From: Andrena cerasifolii
Taxonomy: Eukaryota; Arthropoda; Insecta; Hymenoptera; Andrenidae
NCBI RefSeq assembly: GCF_050908995.1
Contig: NC_135126.1
Span: 1,116,001-1,180,000, forward strand
Reading direction: 5' to 3'
Length of the DNA: 64,000 nt
Shown: piece by piece, positions 34,468 to 47,010 of the stretch
Layout of the letters: every line of letters begins with the position of its first letter
Position numbering within the stretch: position 1 is the first letter of the stretch
Program-made: the position numbers and the translations under genes
The notes under the pieces: generated by a model
What the model was told of the DNA's origin: nothing
Databases searched by the model: none
The model's input: the letters and a program-made list of their open reading frames with translations, nothing else

Positions 34468-36267
34468 GATCAACCACGGGTATTAACAGTTGCTCGTATA
34501 ACTACCGTGTCAAATGGCATTCTTTTTTCTGTTTCTGCTCTTATTTGTCATGTATCATTGATATGAAAGTTTTCATGTATACATAGGAATGTTAACATTG
34601 TTTCTTACACTGCAGTTTTCCTTTATTCTTTGTGCTTAATATCGAGTTTCGAATTCTCAACGGCATTTTCTTTTTTGTAAATTAGGATTAATTAGAGACT
34701 GAATTAAAAGTTACACTTCGCAATCCAACAGTAATGCGGTTTATTATGCATATAATGGCAATAACGGTGAGTTTCAATCGTGCGAAATGTGCTATTACTT
34801 TTGCCAGTGCTTTATATTCGTGAGAATTATGAATCTAAATGTAATCGAAACGTTTCAATTAAACACGCTAGTCATAAGCGCGTATATTGAGCTGCATAGT
34901 ATAATTAGTGTTTGTGAGTCAATACTGGCTTGAATTCTATGTCGAATATATAACGTAAAATTTTTAATGCATCGCGTTGATATTGGAGTTCTCAATAATG
35001 ATATCATTCTTTTCGAGTTTTCAAAGTTGATTTCAATCACCTAGTAATTTATTCCACCGTAGAACATTAAGAATATTTGATAGTTAACACAACAATCGCG
35101 AATTTCGCTGATATTAACATTATACCTCTAGTATTTGAGTAAATATCAAATGTTCACGAATCGTAATCACTTGGATAGTGTCCTATATCGACGGGCTATT
35201 TGGAAAATCGGATATTACTCAATTCCATACTGAAATAGAATAATCCCATTAATTTTGAAAAGTTACGGATGAAATTGAAACGCAATTATGGATACTAATT
35301 CCGCGAAATGTTCTGACAAACAGATTCCCCTCTTCAAATTTAAACGTAAACATATGCATTTGAAACATTGCCAGCGTGGCGAGCCCATGGGCCTCCACTC
35401 TTTACTTGAAATTAATAATTACACTACAACGAAAAAATCAATTGCATAATATTTATAGAATATTGATCCCCGATTATTTTTTAGGTATTCCTTCGTTAAC
35501 AGCTTTCTTTATTAATCAATCCAGCAAACAGAGTAAGACAACGAATCCAATGCATATTTAAATAAACACTTGACGCAAATAAGAAGACCTTAATAAGACC
35601 ATTGTGCCTGTGACATGAAGAAAAAAGAAAGCTTACTGACATCGATTTCTCCCATTGAGTTGGAAATAAGGTCGACTCGGACAGCGGAACGGCAAGAAAA
35701 CGCCGATATTCAGATTCCCATTCATCCAGTCGCTTGTCCTTTATTGAATACTCCAACGCTCGCGTGATTTTTTTAATGAAACACGTGCTTCGCTGAAAAA
35801 CTCATTCAGGCGTACCTTCGTCGCGTAATGAACAGTCAGTAATACCTTTAGTTTACGCTCAGAACCAGAACAGTTGTTGTTCACGATCGAGCAATTTCCT
35901 GTAATTTGTTCTTTCAAGTTTTCTACTAGGCTGAAACAGTTCGACGTCGGATATTAAAGCAGAAACGGACATCGCGAAATGAAAAGATAATGGAGGAAAA
36001 GAATTTGGATTTTTAGAAATATAGTCGCATGTGACAGCAATAGTAAGTATAAAGATATTAAACCGAAATTGATATTCGAAATGTTTGAAGGATTATCCAC
36101 GTAAATGGGAAAAAAACTTCAGATTTATTCATGTTTCCAGTTTGCAAAACTCAATATTTACACATCAACATGTGACACGGGCAATACGCGAGTCAATATA
36201 CTTATCGCAGCAAGTACTCAAGGCACCTAACGCCTTCCCAGACATTTCTAACAACACAATTCAGTAG
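34468..36267. other. AT-rich unique-looking DNA
   Basis: No recognisable gene or repeat. Short frames only. Confidence 0.45.
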
Positions 36268-36269
36268 TA

Positions 36270-36890
36270 CAGTAAAGAGAGTTCTATCCCAAATTTGAGT
36301 TTTGCGTTCAATACACGTTCGGAGTGGTACGATAGACGTTCAATACACGTTCAGACTGGTACGATAGACGTTCAATACACATTCAGAGTGGTTCGATAGA
36401 CGTTCAATGCATGTTCAGAGTGGTTCGATAGACGTTCGATGCACGTTCAGAGTAGTACGATAGATGTTCAATACACGTTCAGAGTGGTACGATATATGTT
36501 CAATACACGTTCAGAGTGGTACGATTGACGCTCAATACACGTTCAAAGTGGTACAATAGACATACAATACACGTTCAGAGTGGTACGATAGACGTTCGAT
36601 ACACGTTCAAAGTGGTACGAAAGACGTTCAATACACCTATGACGCCAGTCAAAAGCAGTATGGTGTATTGAACGTCTATCGTACCACTCTGAACGTGTAT
36701 TGAACGTCTATCGTACGACTCTGAACGTATATTGAACGTCTATCGTACCACTCTGAACGTGTGTTGAACGTCTATCGCACCGCTCTGAACGTCTATCGTA
36801 TCACTCTGGACATGTGTTGAACGTCTATCGTACCACTCTGAACGTGTATTGAATGCAAAACTCAAATTTAGGTTACATCTCTCTTTACTA
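36270..36890. mobile_element. Foldback made of inverted 32-bp tandem units, copy 2
   Basis: Ends CAGTAAAGAGAGTTCTA and, read inward, TAGTAAAGAGAGATGTA, flanked by TA at 36268-36269 and 36891-36892. The left arm holds about ten tandem ~32-bp units (TTCAATACACGTTCAGAGTG, GTACGATAGACG) and the right arm about six in reverse. The turn-around is TATGACGCCAGTCAAAAGCA at about 36638. Relative to copy 1 (26005-26539) the long array is on the other side, so unit numbers have changed independently in each arm. Confidence 0.87.
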
Positions 36891-36892
36891 TA

Positions 36893-39800
36893 CTATTCAA
36901 TTCTTGTACTAAATTCATTAACATAAAGAAATTGTCACTCTTGGTCGCCAGCCTGCATCTTCACGCAGGTAACCATTTTGCTACCATTATTCAAAGACCT
37001 TGTCGTGACACTGTCTAATTAACTGCAATCAAAATTCATACATCACGACTTTTGAGTGAATAACCAAAATTCCTGCTACCTCCAACACTAATCCGTTTCG
37101 TCAATTTCAGTCTAAATTCGACAGGGATCAGTGGGAGAGCAGATATAAAACACTGACGATTTATATCTATGTACATCTAGACGATCCACGTTTATTGGAT
37201 CTCTCTCGGCAATCACCGAAAAGAATGGGTGCAAACAGAAAAGGAGAAAAGGGTGCAGGTATGCCTTGACGTTGCACGCGTGTCAATCTTCAAAGGCGAG
37301 TCACAGGCTGCCAAGCACTCGTGCTCGAGTTTTCTGAACGGCAATTAATCGATTTTAATTTCCTGGTCGCCTTTATAGCTCGAAAAGGTTATTATTCCTC
37401 GCGACCCGTCAACGCGACGCTTTTCCACGAGGCAAACAAATTTCCCGCGCTGTCCCCCTTTGACCCCGCTGAATTCTCGATAAACGGGCCCCACGAGCAC
37501 CTGAAATCGTTCCGCGACGACTGTGCGCGGAAAATGTCACGCGACGATGCTTGATTTACATCGAATCGTTCTCGTTTCCACGGCGAAATATGCTCGTCTA
37601 CCCTTCCCTCAGCAACTGTTGAAAACGCTGAGTGGAGACTGAGATTACATACGAATGCCGTGGACTTTGATATTTTTGAGATACATGGCGCAGACAGGTT
37701 TTGAATGCACCAGGTTACAGAGGGTGTATTTTTGATTAATGTGATTTGTGACATATTTGGAGAAATTTGGTAAAGATGTGCCTGAATCTGTTAGAAGTAC
37801 CTTGGAAATTGGACGGGGATTACTTTGTAAAATTTTTTAACAAGAGACTTCCAGAAATAATGCTTAGTGAAATATTTTAATCGCTTCACCAACTTCTTAA
37901 TTGATCAGTTGATGAAGTTGGAAGATGATCCAGGTGAAGCTCGAGTTATGTGCAAGTAAATTGTGCAGAGCAAAATGAACAGCTAAATTAATAAGTTACT
38001 GCTGAAGAAATGTAAGAAATTCTTGGAAATTGTAAAATTATTTAGAAACTGGTATTGTTAGATAAATGGAGCTGTAGATTTATTGACATGTTGTAGAGAA
38101 TATATATTTATACCTTTATAAATATAAAATATATACGTATAATAGAGAAGCTATAGAATTTAATTTCAGCCGCTAGAGTAATTATTATTTTGGCTTCACC
38201 AGACGAGCCATGTGTAAACTATGCGAAATTTTAAAGCCGATTCAATCGTACACTCCAATTGGAGCACACCGTGAAGCTTCATTCAAAAGTAAACTCTAAT
38301 TTATACGATACCGAATAAGCTTTGGTTTAATTACGTAGCGGGAAAGTAATTTCAATTAACGTTTCAATAACTTTCGAGTTATTTGAACAGCGACCAGCTT
38401 TTCACTGAACCTTCAAGCTACGTATTAAATAAATTTTCAATTTTTTAATTCTTCCATTTGATTTCCCAAGCCAAATTAAATAATTCGCGGATGAACAGCG
38501 AAAATAGTCACAATTTACTCGGAAATCATTCGCCCTGTTGAGGGGTTTCTGAGGCCCCGTTTCTATTTTAAATTACAAGTTACATGTAGCTCGTTTCCAA
38601 TTAAACTTTTTTAATAAAGCACACCGAAACCCCATTCCATGCCGCAAGGTCGAATTTTAACTCGCCAAAAATATAATTTGCTTATTCCAACAGCGTTCCC
38701 ATCAATATGGAGCAGCCACGTAAGTTCGTCCAACTTATCAGGCTTCCCGATATAATTTATCGATCCCCTTGGTGGTGGGACGGTCGATCCTGTTGCTTTT
38801 AGATCAGCATATTTTCAGTAAACATGAAATCCACCTGTTTATTTCTCTGCCCCCCCCCCCCCGGCGATATTCGAATTCAAATTCGCTGCACGAAGATCGC
38901 CATTCCCATTGGTTGCTCCAGCTGCTATATTCCATCTTTCACTCACGCGAATCCCGTGGCTTCCTTGCGCACCCTTTAAAAAATAATTGTTGCCCTTTGC
39001 TATTTCTACAGTCTCTTGTAAATAAAAAAAAACTCGGAATACGTTGCTTTAGGACGCGAAAGTTGAATTTATAAGGTACAGCAACGTCTCTGCATCAGCT
39101 TGATATATTCTGAGCTAATAGAGAAACATGAAAACCGGGATAACACGTGGGGTTTGAAAGTCGCGGCTACGAACGACTTAAATTCGGTTAGGGGAGAACA
39201 GAAGATATTTGATTCCAAGGGAATTCGTCACAGGACAGCCGGAGGGCTTGCGTGCGGCTCCCCCATCGCCAGGCACAAGGATTCTGACGGTGGAAAACGG
39301 GGAAACGAAAACAGCACGGGGAAGGGAAAGTTGTGAAAGGAGAGGGCAACGAAACTGGGTAGAAGCGAAACGCGTTAAAACGCGCCGCTGGAAAGGCTGA
39401 ATGAAGAGGAATGAAGACAGATGTATACACGTGTGAGAAGCATTGCAAACGCAAAGAGCGTTAGCGGGCGTCTGTGATTTATGTGCATCGAGAGGCTGGA
39501 AATTTTATGAACGCAAACGTGATATCGCGAAAGAAAAGCTATAGTATGACGGTTAAAGGTAAAGGGGAGCGTGCGGTAGAGATTGCTCACGTAACTCCAT
39601 AATTATTCGAATGTCTCCACGTGCCAGAAATAGTAGTTGTACTTTTGAAGTAAAAAATACTTATTAACGTTCACAAAATTCATATTCCAAGCAACAAGTA
39701 GTACAAGCCTCACGAATAGTCACTGAAGTAACACGCAGCAAAAAAATAATAGGAAAGATATTCTTTTCTTTAAGTTATTAAAAGCAATTTACAGAGGGTG

Positions 39801-41169
39801 GCCAAATTATTATACTCAAAACATTCTCGTCAGTTTTTGGGAGCATTTTAAAATGGATTTAATACAATTGAAAAAAAATCTTAAATTGGCAACTATAGGT
39901 TCTGAAGGAAAACTGTCTTAACTTCCAAAAACACTCATGAAAATTTGTCTACGATCATGAGTTCGCAAGTTACAGGTGTTCAAAGTGAAAAATACCTTTG
40001 TTGCTTTGATAGCGAATAAATCAGTCAATAAAAATCATACGACAAAACCAAATAAAACGAAATGAAAGAGAAATGTTTGCTCTATAAGTGCTCTTCGTTA
40101 GATTTACCGAAAAAAATTTTTTTGGCCCGTGCATACGTTCAAACTAGGCAAATATTTCTGAAACTTTGTTTCCTCCGCTTCAAATTGATAAAACAGTATC
40201 ATAATGGATGAAAAAAAGGTGAGTCCTTGAATCAAAAACTACTAACTTCGAGCGTTAAAATGCGTTTCTTAAAAATTTTTGCGACCATTTTTCCCAGTAA
40301 TTTCTATATTTATAACAACCATGTCCGCTGATAAGCGATAGGCACTCGCTGAAATCCACAGTAACAGGAATCAATACAAATATACCATCTACCTTCGAAT
40401 AATTATCAAACACAGAGAGAAAAGATTGCCCAAAATACAAGCTATAAAAATCGCTGGATATCGCGTCGACGAATGCTTCTGAGGCAGACGCAGAAATTAT
40501 AAAACACGCGGATAGGCTGGTTGAAAAGCATGCAGATACGCGAGAGGATCGTTCGAAATCCAATGTGGCGGGGCGCGACGATGAAACGGGCGGAAAAATT
40601 CGCACTGGCAAAGGCAGGACAACGGCAAGGTGGGATGGAATTGAGAGGGAGGATCGCAGCAGAAAGGGATGCGCGTTCTCGGTGTGTTTTCTGGTCACAT
40701 ATTTGTAAAGTACCCGAGAGCCAGCCGCTCTATTCATTTCTGTCCGCCGGGCGGACGCGTACCCCCTATTGCCCTGGGATCTCGGTCGCATAAATTCCAG
40801 CCACGCAGCATATGAAAAAAAAAAATTTAGCACGCGGCCAGGACAAGGATTCCACGCCCTGTCGAGCAGAGAAGGACGGTTAAAAAAAACGAACGAGGGG
40901 AAAGAGAAACGACCTGAACAGACTGAAGTGAATCAGTCTTAAGAGATGCTCTCGAGGGAGTGGACGTCCTCTTCTCCATTGTTACTCTCCAGCACTCCCT
41001 TTCAGTGCACGTGGGAAAATACTCGCTGGAAAATCCTCTTAAGCACAATCTTAGAGTCGCCCGTGCCGTTACTTATTGTTGGTACCCTGATGCGTCACAA
41101 AAAATCATCTATTCCTCTTTCGATGCTGATATTTTCGAATAAGCACGATGAAGTCTTGTTTTTAGTCGC
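36893..41169. other. Long stretch without recognisable genes
   Basis: Mixed composition with CpG-rich blocks at 37250-37600, 39190-39560 and 40450-40800. The 192-aa minus frame 40833-40255 and others lack motifs. A C12 homopolymer lies near 38853. A lone Tc1-like end (CAGAGGGTGGCCAAATT) occurs at about 39793 after TA, with no partner identified. Confidence 0.4.
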
Positions 41170-41173
41170 TTAA

Positions 41174-41890
41174 GGGGACTAGGCAGTCGATTTTTTTATT
41201 GCATTTTCCGAAAGTACTATCTTTTTTTAATAAAATGCCGCTTGGTTTATAGTAAAATTTGCAAAATTGTAGATTTGGCAGCTAAAAACGTCAAGCGGCA
41301 ACCTAAAGCGTCGCCTTTGCCCAGAAACTTTAAACGCGTTTTTCTCGAATATTTTTTTCTCTTCGTTTTTCCCTGATGGAAAACGAATTGAGGCTCAGAT
41401 CGACTTGGAAAAAATTACAGGATGTGTAAAACATGTGCTATTTCGAGGCAAACCTCTGATATGGTCTGTAAAAATTCGAGATTTTCATAAAAAAATTAAG
41501 AAGTCACCGGATTTTGGTAGCGCGCAAACAATGATGATACCAAAATCCGGTGACTTCTTAATTTTTTTATGAAAATCTCGAATTTTTACAGACCATATCA
41601 GAGGTTTGCGCCGAAATGGCACATGTTCTACACATCCTGTAATTTTTTCCAAGTCGATTTGAACCTCAATTCGCTCGCAATCAGGAAAAAATGAAGAGAA
41701 AAAAATATTCGAGAAAAACGCGTTTAAAGTTTCTGGGCAAAGACGACGCTTTAGGTTGCCGCTTGACGTTTTTAGCTGCCAAATCTACAATTTTGCGAAT
41801 TTTACTATAAACCAAACGGCATTTTATTCGGAAAAGATAGTACATTCGAAAAATGCAATAAAGAACCGATTTTTCGACTGCCTAGTCCCC
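41174..41890. mobile_element. Near-perfect TTAA-flanked hairpin element
   Basis: Arms of about 346 bp (41174-41519 and 41538-41890) are near-perfect inverted copies around an 18-nt loop. Termini GGGGACTAGGCAGTCGA are flanked by TTAA at 41170-41173 and 41891-41894. Each arm carries CAAGCGGCAACCTAAAGCG, GCGTTTTTCTCGAA (41336 and inverse near 41713) and CACCGGATTTTGGTA next to the loop. No coding capacity; the frames are mirror translations. It is in the GGGG/TTAA group with 3714, 5735 and 20288, and the high arm identity suggests it is young or arm-homogenised. Confidence 0.9.
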
Positions 41891-41894
41891 TTAA

Positions 41895-43068
41895 GGAAGA
41901 GGGTATTGCGAAAGTTCGGAGATACTTGGACACTTGGAAGAGCTCGAGTAACAGTGTCATCTTTAACTACCTGTTAGGCTTTAAAAAATAGCACCGTCGC
42001 TTGTACCACATTACCTACAACTAATAGGACATCTCATTTTGTACACTATTATAATTTTTGTATGAATCACAAGTGCCCGTCCCATATTTGCATTTTATTT
42101 CTCTGTTAGTATTGTAGTGGACAAATCCTTAGAAACGAGAAGCATCCATTAAACGATAGAAGAAATAGAACATCAACTTTGCATGCAACTCCATGGCAAA
42201 TTCTTCATCGTTGAATCGAGAAATCTAGAAAAAGTAACACGTGACAGCAGCTATCAAAAGACCCCAAAACGAGAGGGGAGCAGTCAGAGCCACCCTCAAA
42301 AGACACTCGTTTAGGAAGGGGAAGAATTTCCTTCTCGTTCGTGGTGCCCTCGACTGCCTTCGCTGTTCGATGCCCTGAGAAGAACGGACATCGAGATGCG
42401 CACCCTCTCCAGAATGCTACAGCGGCCGTTTCTCCCCCTCTGCAGGACAACAGTTATCCAGAGTGCGGATACGTGTGAGGAATTACTTTGACCGTAGAAA
42501 TTTAATTTCCGTGGCCCTCCTGACGCTTTGAAGGCTCGTCACCATCCTTCCTCTACGAACGTACACGAGGACTTCTAGTGCCAGCTACCCGTGCGCGAGA
42601 CGGCCAGGTCGGCGTTTCGGCTGCTTTCACGTACCACTGACACCTTCGTGAAACTACTTTAACGTCTACACCTATCGAACAGCACTGAAAAAGTAGAAAT
42701 GGAGGAAAGACACAAAATCAGGGGGTAGTTTCTGCTGGAGATTTTTCGACGAGTGTAAATGGACATTTGATAAGTCAATATCAAAGTGAAACACCAAAGA
42801 TAAAGGAAATATTGACCGGTATCGTACATCTTTAAATAAAACTTCTCTTGTTTCTAGATTACCAAAATTGCATGTACAGACAGTCACCAAAATTTGCATA
42901 GATTCTACAAATCGTGATATTTAAAAAATATAAGTTTTTAGATTATGGTATATGTACTATACTGTTTGTCAGTTAAAGTTAGGAATATTTTCAGAAAATT
43001 GCATTGTTTATTAAATTTACTTATAAGAAAGCATTGTTACAAATAAAATACAATATATGCAAATATTA
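41895..43068. other. Unique DNA, GC-rich at 42200-42640
   Basis: No repeat, RNA or gene recognised. Confidence 0.45.
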
Positions 43069-43070
43069 TA

Positions 43071-44234
43071 CAGGGTGTCCCACTAAGGAGTGGACAGCGC
43101 GATATCTCTTAAAGTATTGTCGATAAAAATATAAAAAAATAGGGAATTGCATGGTTCGAGGGGGCCCATTTATTAGCGCGAACGAATTTTGTTTTCGATT
43201 ATTATTTTAAAAGATACGATGGTCAAGTTCGGTTTTTCAAATGGAACTATTTTTTTTGAAGACCTGAGTTGATAGTGCGTTCCAAGCCAAATTCAATAAG
43301 CTTTAATGTATACACTTTATTTCCACTGGGTTTTAAGATATTGCGCTTGCAAATTTACTGATTTTCACTGCAAGAAACCCCTCTGGAATGGCAAAAACCG
43401 GGGGCGGTCTTACTGGCGCCACGGGTGGCACTGCCTGTTGAAATGGATACTTACCTACCAAAGGTCTACGCCAGAAATGGCAGGCCCAAAGGCTGGACAA
43501 TTCTTTTCCGTGAGAAATGCTACTTAGGTAGGTACATCTGCGGTGTCGAGAAGCGCATCGTTACTTTTATTTCGCACTTGCTTCTACGCTCGGATGGCCG
43601 GTTCTTTTGGGAGGGATGCAAGTTGGATTGGTTCTGATACAATCTGCTCCCTATGGTTGAAATTTAGTCTAGCAACTTTCACTCCTCCTAACCTAACCAA
43701 TCCAACTTGCATCCCTCCCAAAAGAACCGGCCATCCGAGCGTAGAAGCAAGTGCGAAATAAAAGTAACGATACCTACCTAAGTAGCATTTCTGACGGAAA
43801 AGAATTGTCCAGCCTTTGGGCCTGCCATTTCTGGCGTAGACCTTTGGCAGGTAAGTATCCATTTCAACAGGCAGTGCCACCCGTGGCGTCAGTAAGACCG
43901 CCCCCGGTTTTTGCCATTCCAGAGGGGTTTCTTGCAGTGAAAATCAGTAAATTTGCAAGCGCAATATCTTAAAAACCAGTGGAAATAAAGTGTATACATT
44001 AAAGCTTATTGAATTTGGCTTGGAACGCACTATCAACTCAGGTCTTCAAAAAAAATAGTTCCATTTGAAAAACCGAACTTGACCATCGTATCTTTTAAAA
44101 TAATAATCGAAAACAAAATTCGTTCGCGCTAATGAATGGGCCCCCTCGAACCATGCAATTCCCTATTTTTTTATATTTTTATCGACAATACTTTAAGAGA
44201 TATCGCGCTGTCCACTCCTTAGTGGGACACCCTG
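43071..44234. mobile_element. Dimeric CAGGGTGTCC foldback
   Basis: 1,164 bp, flanked by TA (43069-43070 and 44235-44236). Arms of about 565 bp pair from CAGGGTGTCCCACTAAGGAG at the ends to GGATGCAAGTTGGATTGGTT beside a ~60-nt loop (about 43636-43695). The outer ~345 bp of each arm is the body of the 20300-20674 MITE. The inner ~220 bp is a separate palindromic module containing ACTTACCTACCAAAGGTCTA and GGCCCAAAGGCTGGACAATT. The two strands therefore encode nearly the same frame (43425-43637 plus and 43880-43584 minus), an artefact of symmetry. Confidence 0.88.
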
Positions 44235-44236
44235 TA

Positions 44237-44504
44237 GATACATTGAAATTTACAGAATTTGTTCAAATAAATATGTCATCAACCATACAATTCTGTATAC
44301 GCTCTATACATCTGTAATGTTAAAAAAACACGAAAGTTTAAACATAGTAAAGATATCAAATTGTTTAATAATTATTTAAGTTTAATTATTTTGTTTAATA
44401 ATAATTTAATTAAGCTTAATTAAGGTTACCAATATTTTATAAAGATAATATTACACTTAAGTCATTAACAATAAAATATTGATAAACATGAAGTACAATA
44501 CAGG
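44237..44504. other. AT-rich DNA
   Basis: No feature recognised; TTTAATAATTATTTAA-like low-complexity sequence. Confidence 0.45.
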
Positions 44505-44695
44505 TAAATAACGGATCAAATAAAAGTTTCTTTAATTTTAGATTATTTGACAAATAAAGTTAATATTTTTATAGGACGAATTAAGTTATTTTTTTATTCG
44601 TCGAGCGTTTCAATTTCAGCGTCGAATAAATGTGTCAACTTTAACTTTAACGTTAAAGTTAACGCGGGTTAACTTTATTCGACACATGATAAATA
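44505..44695 (+). mobile_element. TTCGTCGAAC-type foldback fragment, copy A
   Basis: Shares GGATCAAATAAAAGTT, TTTTTTTATTCGTCGAGCGT, TCAGCGTCGAATAAAT and CAACTTTAACTTTAACG with 60838-61080 in opposite orientation. The centre is palindromic (TTTAACGTTAAA). Termini are uncertain because the copies share only the AAATAACGGATCAAATAAAA edge. Confidence 0.55.
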
Positions 44696-44737
44696 ATTTT
44701 TTTAACGTAGAATTCGTAATTCGAGATTTTTATTTAA

Positions 44738-45018
44738 CCCTCGGTTGTCACACTGGGTCAAATTGACCCTGCATTTTTTTAAGCAAAAAACTTTTTGTCG
44801 GAACTCTTATTGCTTCAAATTATTTTTAAGCACGATGACACTTTACATGTCAACATTCTACAATGGGCATATATTCTACAATGTTCAAACTTTATCTCAA
44901 AATTGTTTAGACTTAATTTAACAAATAGTTTTGAAATAAAAACTGGTTGAAATTTGGCAGGGTCAAATTGACCCAGTGCGACAACGACGTTCAAAAAAGT
45001 AGGTGTGACAACCGAGGG
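44738..45018. mobile_element. piggyBac-like MITE, CCCTCGGTTGTCACAC termini
   Basis: 281 bp with inverted ends CCCTCGGTTGTCACAC / GTGTGACAACCGAGGG flanked by TTAA at 44734-44737 and 45019-45022. A subterminal palindrome GGGTCAAATTGACCC occurs near both ends (about 44756 and 44960). CCC ends at TTAA are typical for piggyBac. Non-coding. Confidence 0.88.
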
Positions 45019-45022
45019 TTAA

Positions 45023-47010
45023 ACACAATTTTTGCCCATCCCTGTACTACAATACCTATCACAAAAAAACATTTCCATATTTTTTAAAACATTATAAATT
45101 CACATAGTGTACCTAGACTTTTGTGACTGCCTGTATATCTAAACAGTGAAACCATCAATTTGATTTCTGATTATGCACATGAATTAAACTTTACCTCAAT
45201 TAACAGCGCACCAATATTCCCAGTATAATATAAACGAACACCGAAGACTGACATTCTACAGAACCTAAAATGCAACCCAAAATACTGTCGCTGAACATTG
45301 GACAGAAACAGGGACAGAGCACCACAGCTTTCACTCGTTGATTCTAACTGAGCTGACAAGGGTAGAGTCGATTGTAGCAGCAACGGAAGTACATCAATTG
45401 CAATTGCAGAGAGGCAATTATAACGAAGAACGAGGAGCATGAAAATAATGCGGGGCCATGGTTGATCCAGCGTGACATTTTCTGTCGATTATCAATATTG
45501 CATTCGTTGAGGACACCGCTTGGAACATCCCCCATCCCCGAATCAGTGGCAGTGAGTGTCGACGTACGCATTGCGTGAGTTTTACTCTCGTTCCTTTTTT
45601 TTATAAATTTTCCTGCGACCTCAGCAATCTGCCCAGCTATCCATCCAATATCATGCAATTGCGGAAAATGTGAAGCGTGGCTAACCGCGCGCGACGTAGT
45701 CGGTGCAAACGAGTCGATGCAGCGGTCCAATTGCGAAAATTTCGAGGACGTATTCGACACTTGATACCGATACGCGTAATTATTTCGTTCAATGATAAGC
45801 CACGCGTTAATTACGCCGCTTCCTAGGCGTTGATTGTCGCCACTGCTGATTGCAGTGATAGTGTTTCCCGCGGCACCTTCCTTTCGGCTTTTTAGAGTGA
45901 AATATGCTGGCGCTCCTAGAGAGCTGAAATTTCAGTGTTGACAGAATGGCAAGATAACTGAGGTTTACGAGGAAGCTTCTTGATTTATTTATGAAGTGGA
46001 ATAAATGAAAGTGGAGATAGGGATACGGCAGTAGCTTATGCTCCCGCGTTAATCTAAATAGATTATTTGAGCCACGAAAGAGAATAATAATAAACTATTT
46101 TGAAATAGAATAAATGCTTTACATATTAATTGTTTTATTTTAAGTTTCTTTGTAACTAATCAAGTAATCAATCACCTGAATTCCTGTCCAAAAATTAACC
46201 TAGTGGAGGCTTGATGATCATTTTATAATATACGATTCACGAAGATATCGATCGATGCAATTTAAATGAAACCAGCTGGTTGTATTCGAAATATTATATT
46301 CAGGGTGTATCAGGAAAATTACTTAAGCTACTGGCGGTGAATTTCCACCAAGCCTTTGTGTCTCCGGCATGCCCGTGAATCGAACAAACACAAAACAAAG
46401 ACGATGCGCGTTTAACAGTCGATCGAATAATGTTCTTTACAAAACGGGGCCCCTTTAGCGCCGCGCGTTTCGCGGAATCGATGCTCGCGCCGATTAATAA
46501 TTGTTCCGATACGTCGATGCAGGCGGCTGCCTTGTGTCGCATTCGATCGGAAAATTAGACTATAAGTGACTGGAATGGAAGATGTGTGGAAAACCGGGCT
46601 TGGGAACAATTATCGCGTGATTGAGGCACGGTCGATTGGTCAGGTTCGTTATTGACGTGTCAGACCAGCGGAAACCGTTATCTGTTACGGAAATCTGAAT
46701 GGTACACGTTTTGCATCATCACTGACCGAGCAGGTATAACACCCTCTAACTTGATCACCAAGATTGCAAAATTTAGAAAATCACCATGCATCCATTCAAC
46801 AATCAAATATACAATTCTCGCGGATGAAAGCATTACAGATTCTATTCTACCATTTTTTAATGAATACTATTTAAATTTCTGTAAAAAATCTGCAAGTCTT
46901 GATCATCGCCTTATAGTCTTCACTCAACCATGCACTACACTCCTGAAAATAAACACCCAGAATTCAGTATACAACTCTTGTAAAGGGTAACCCAGACCTA
47001 ACCCGTGTTG
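45023..47010. other. Unique-looking DNA
   Basis: No recognisable gene. A lone CAGGGTGTATCAGG end lies at about 46302. Minus frames 45760-45344 and 46542-46300 lack motifs. Confidence 0.4.

Noticed and set aside
40255..40833. 192-aa minus-strand open frame
   Set aside because: No recognisable domain and low-information Ser/Phe-rich composition. Treated as chance.
43446..43460. U1 snRNA-like start (ATACTTACCT) in the 43071 foldback
   Set aside because: The match stops after about 10 nt, the following sequence does not fit U1, and the segment is part of a palindromic transposon module.
43425..43880. Two nearly identical proteins on opposite strands
   Set aside because: This is the expected mirror translation of the foldback arms, not a gene pair.
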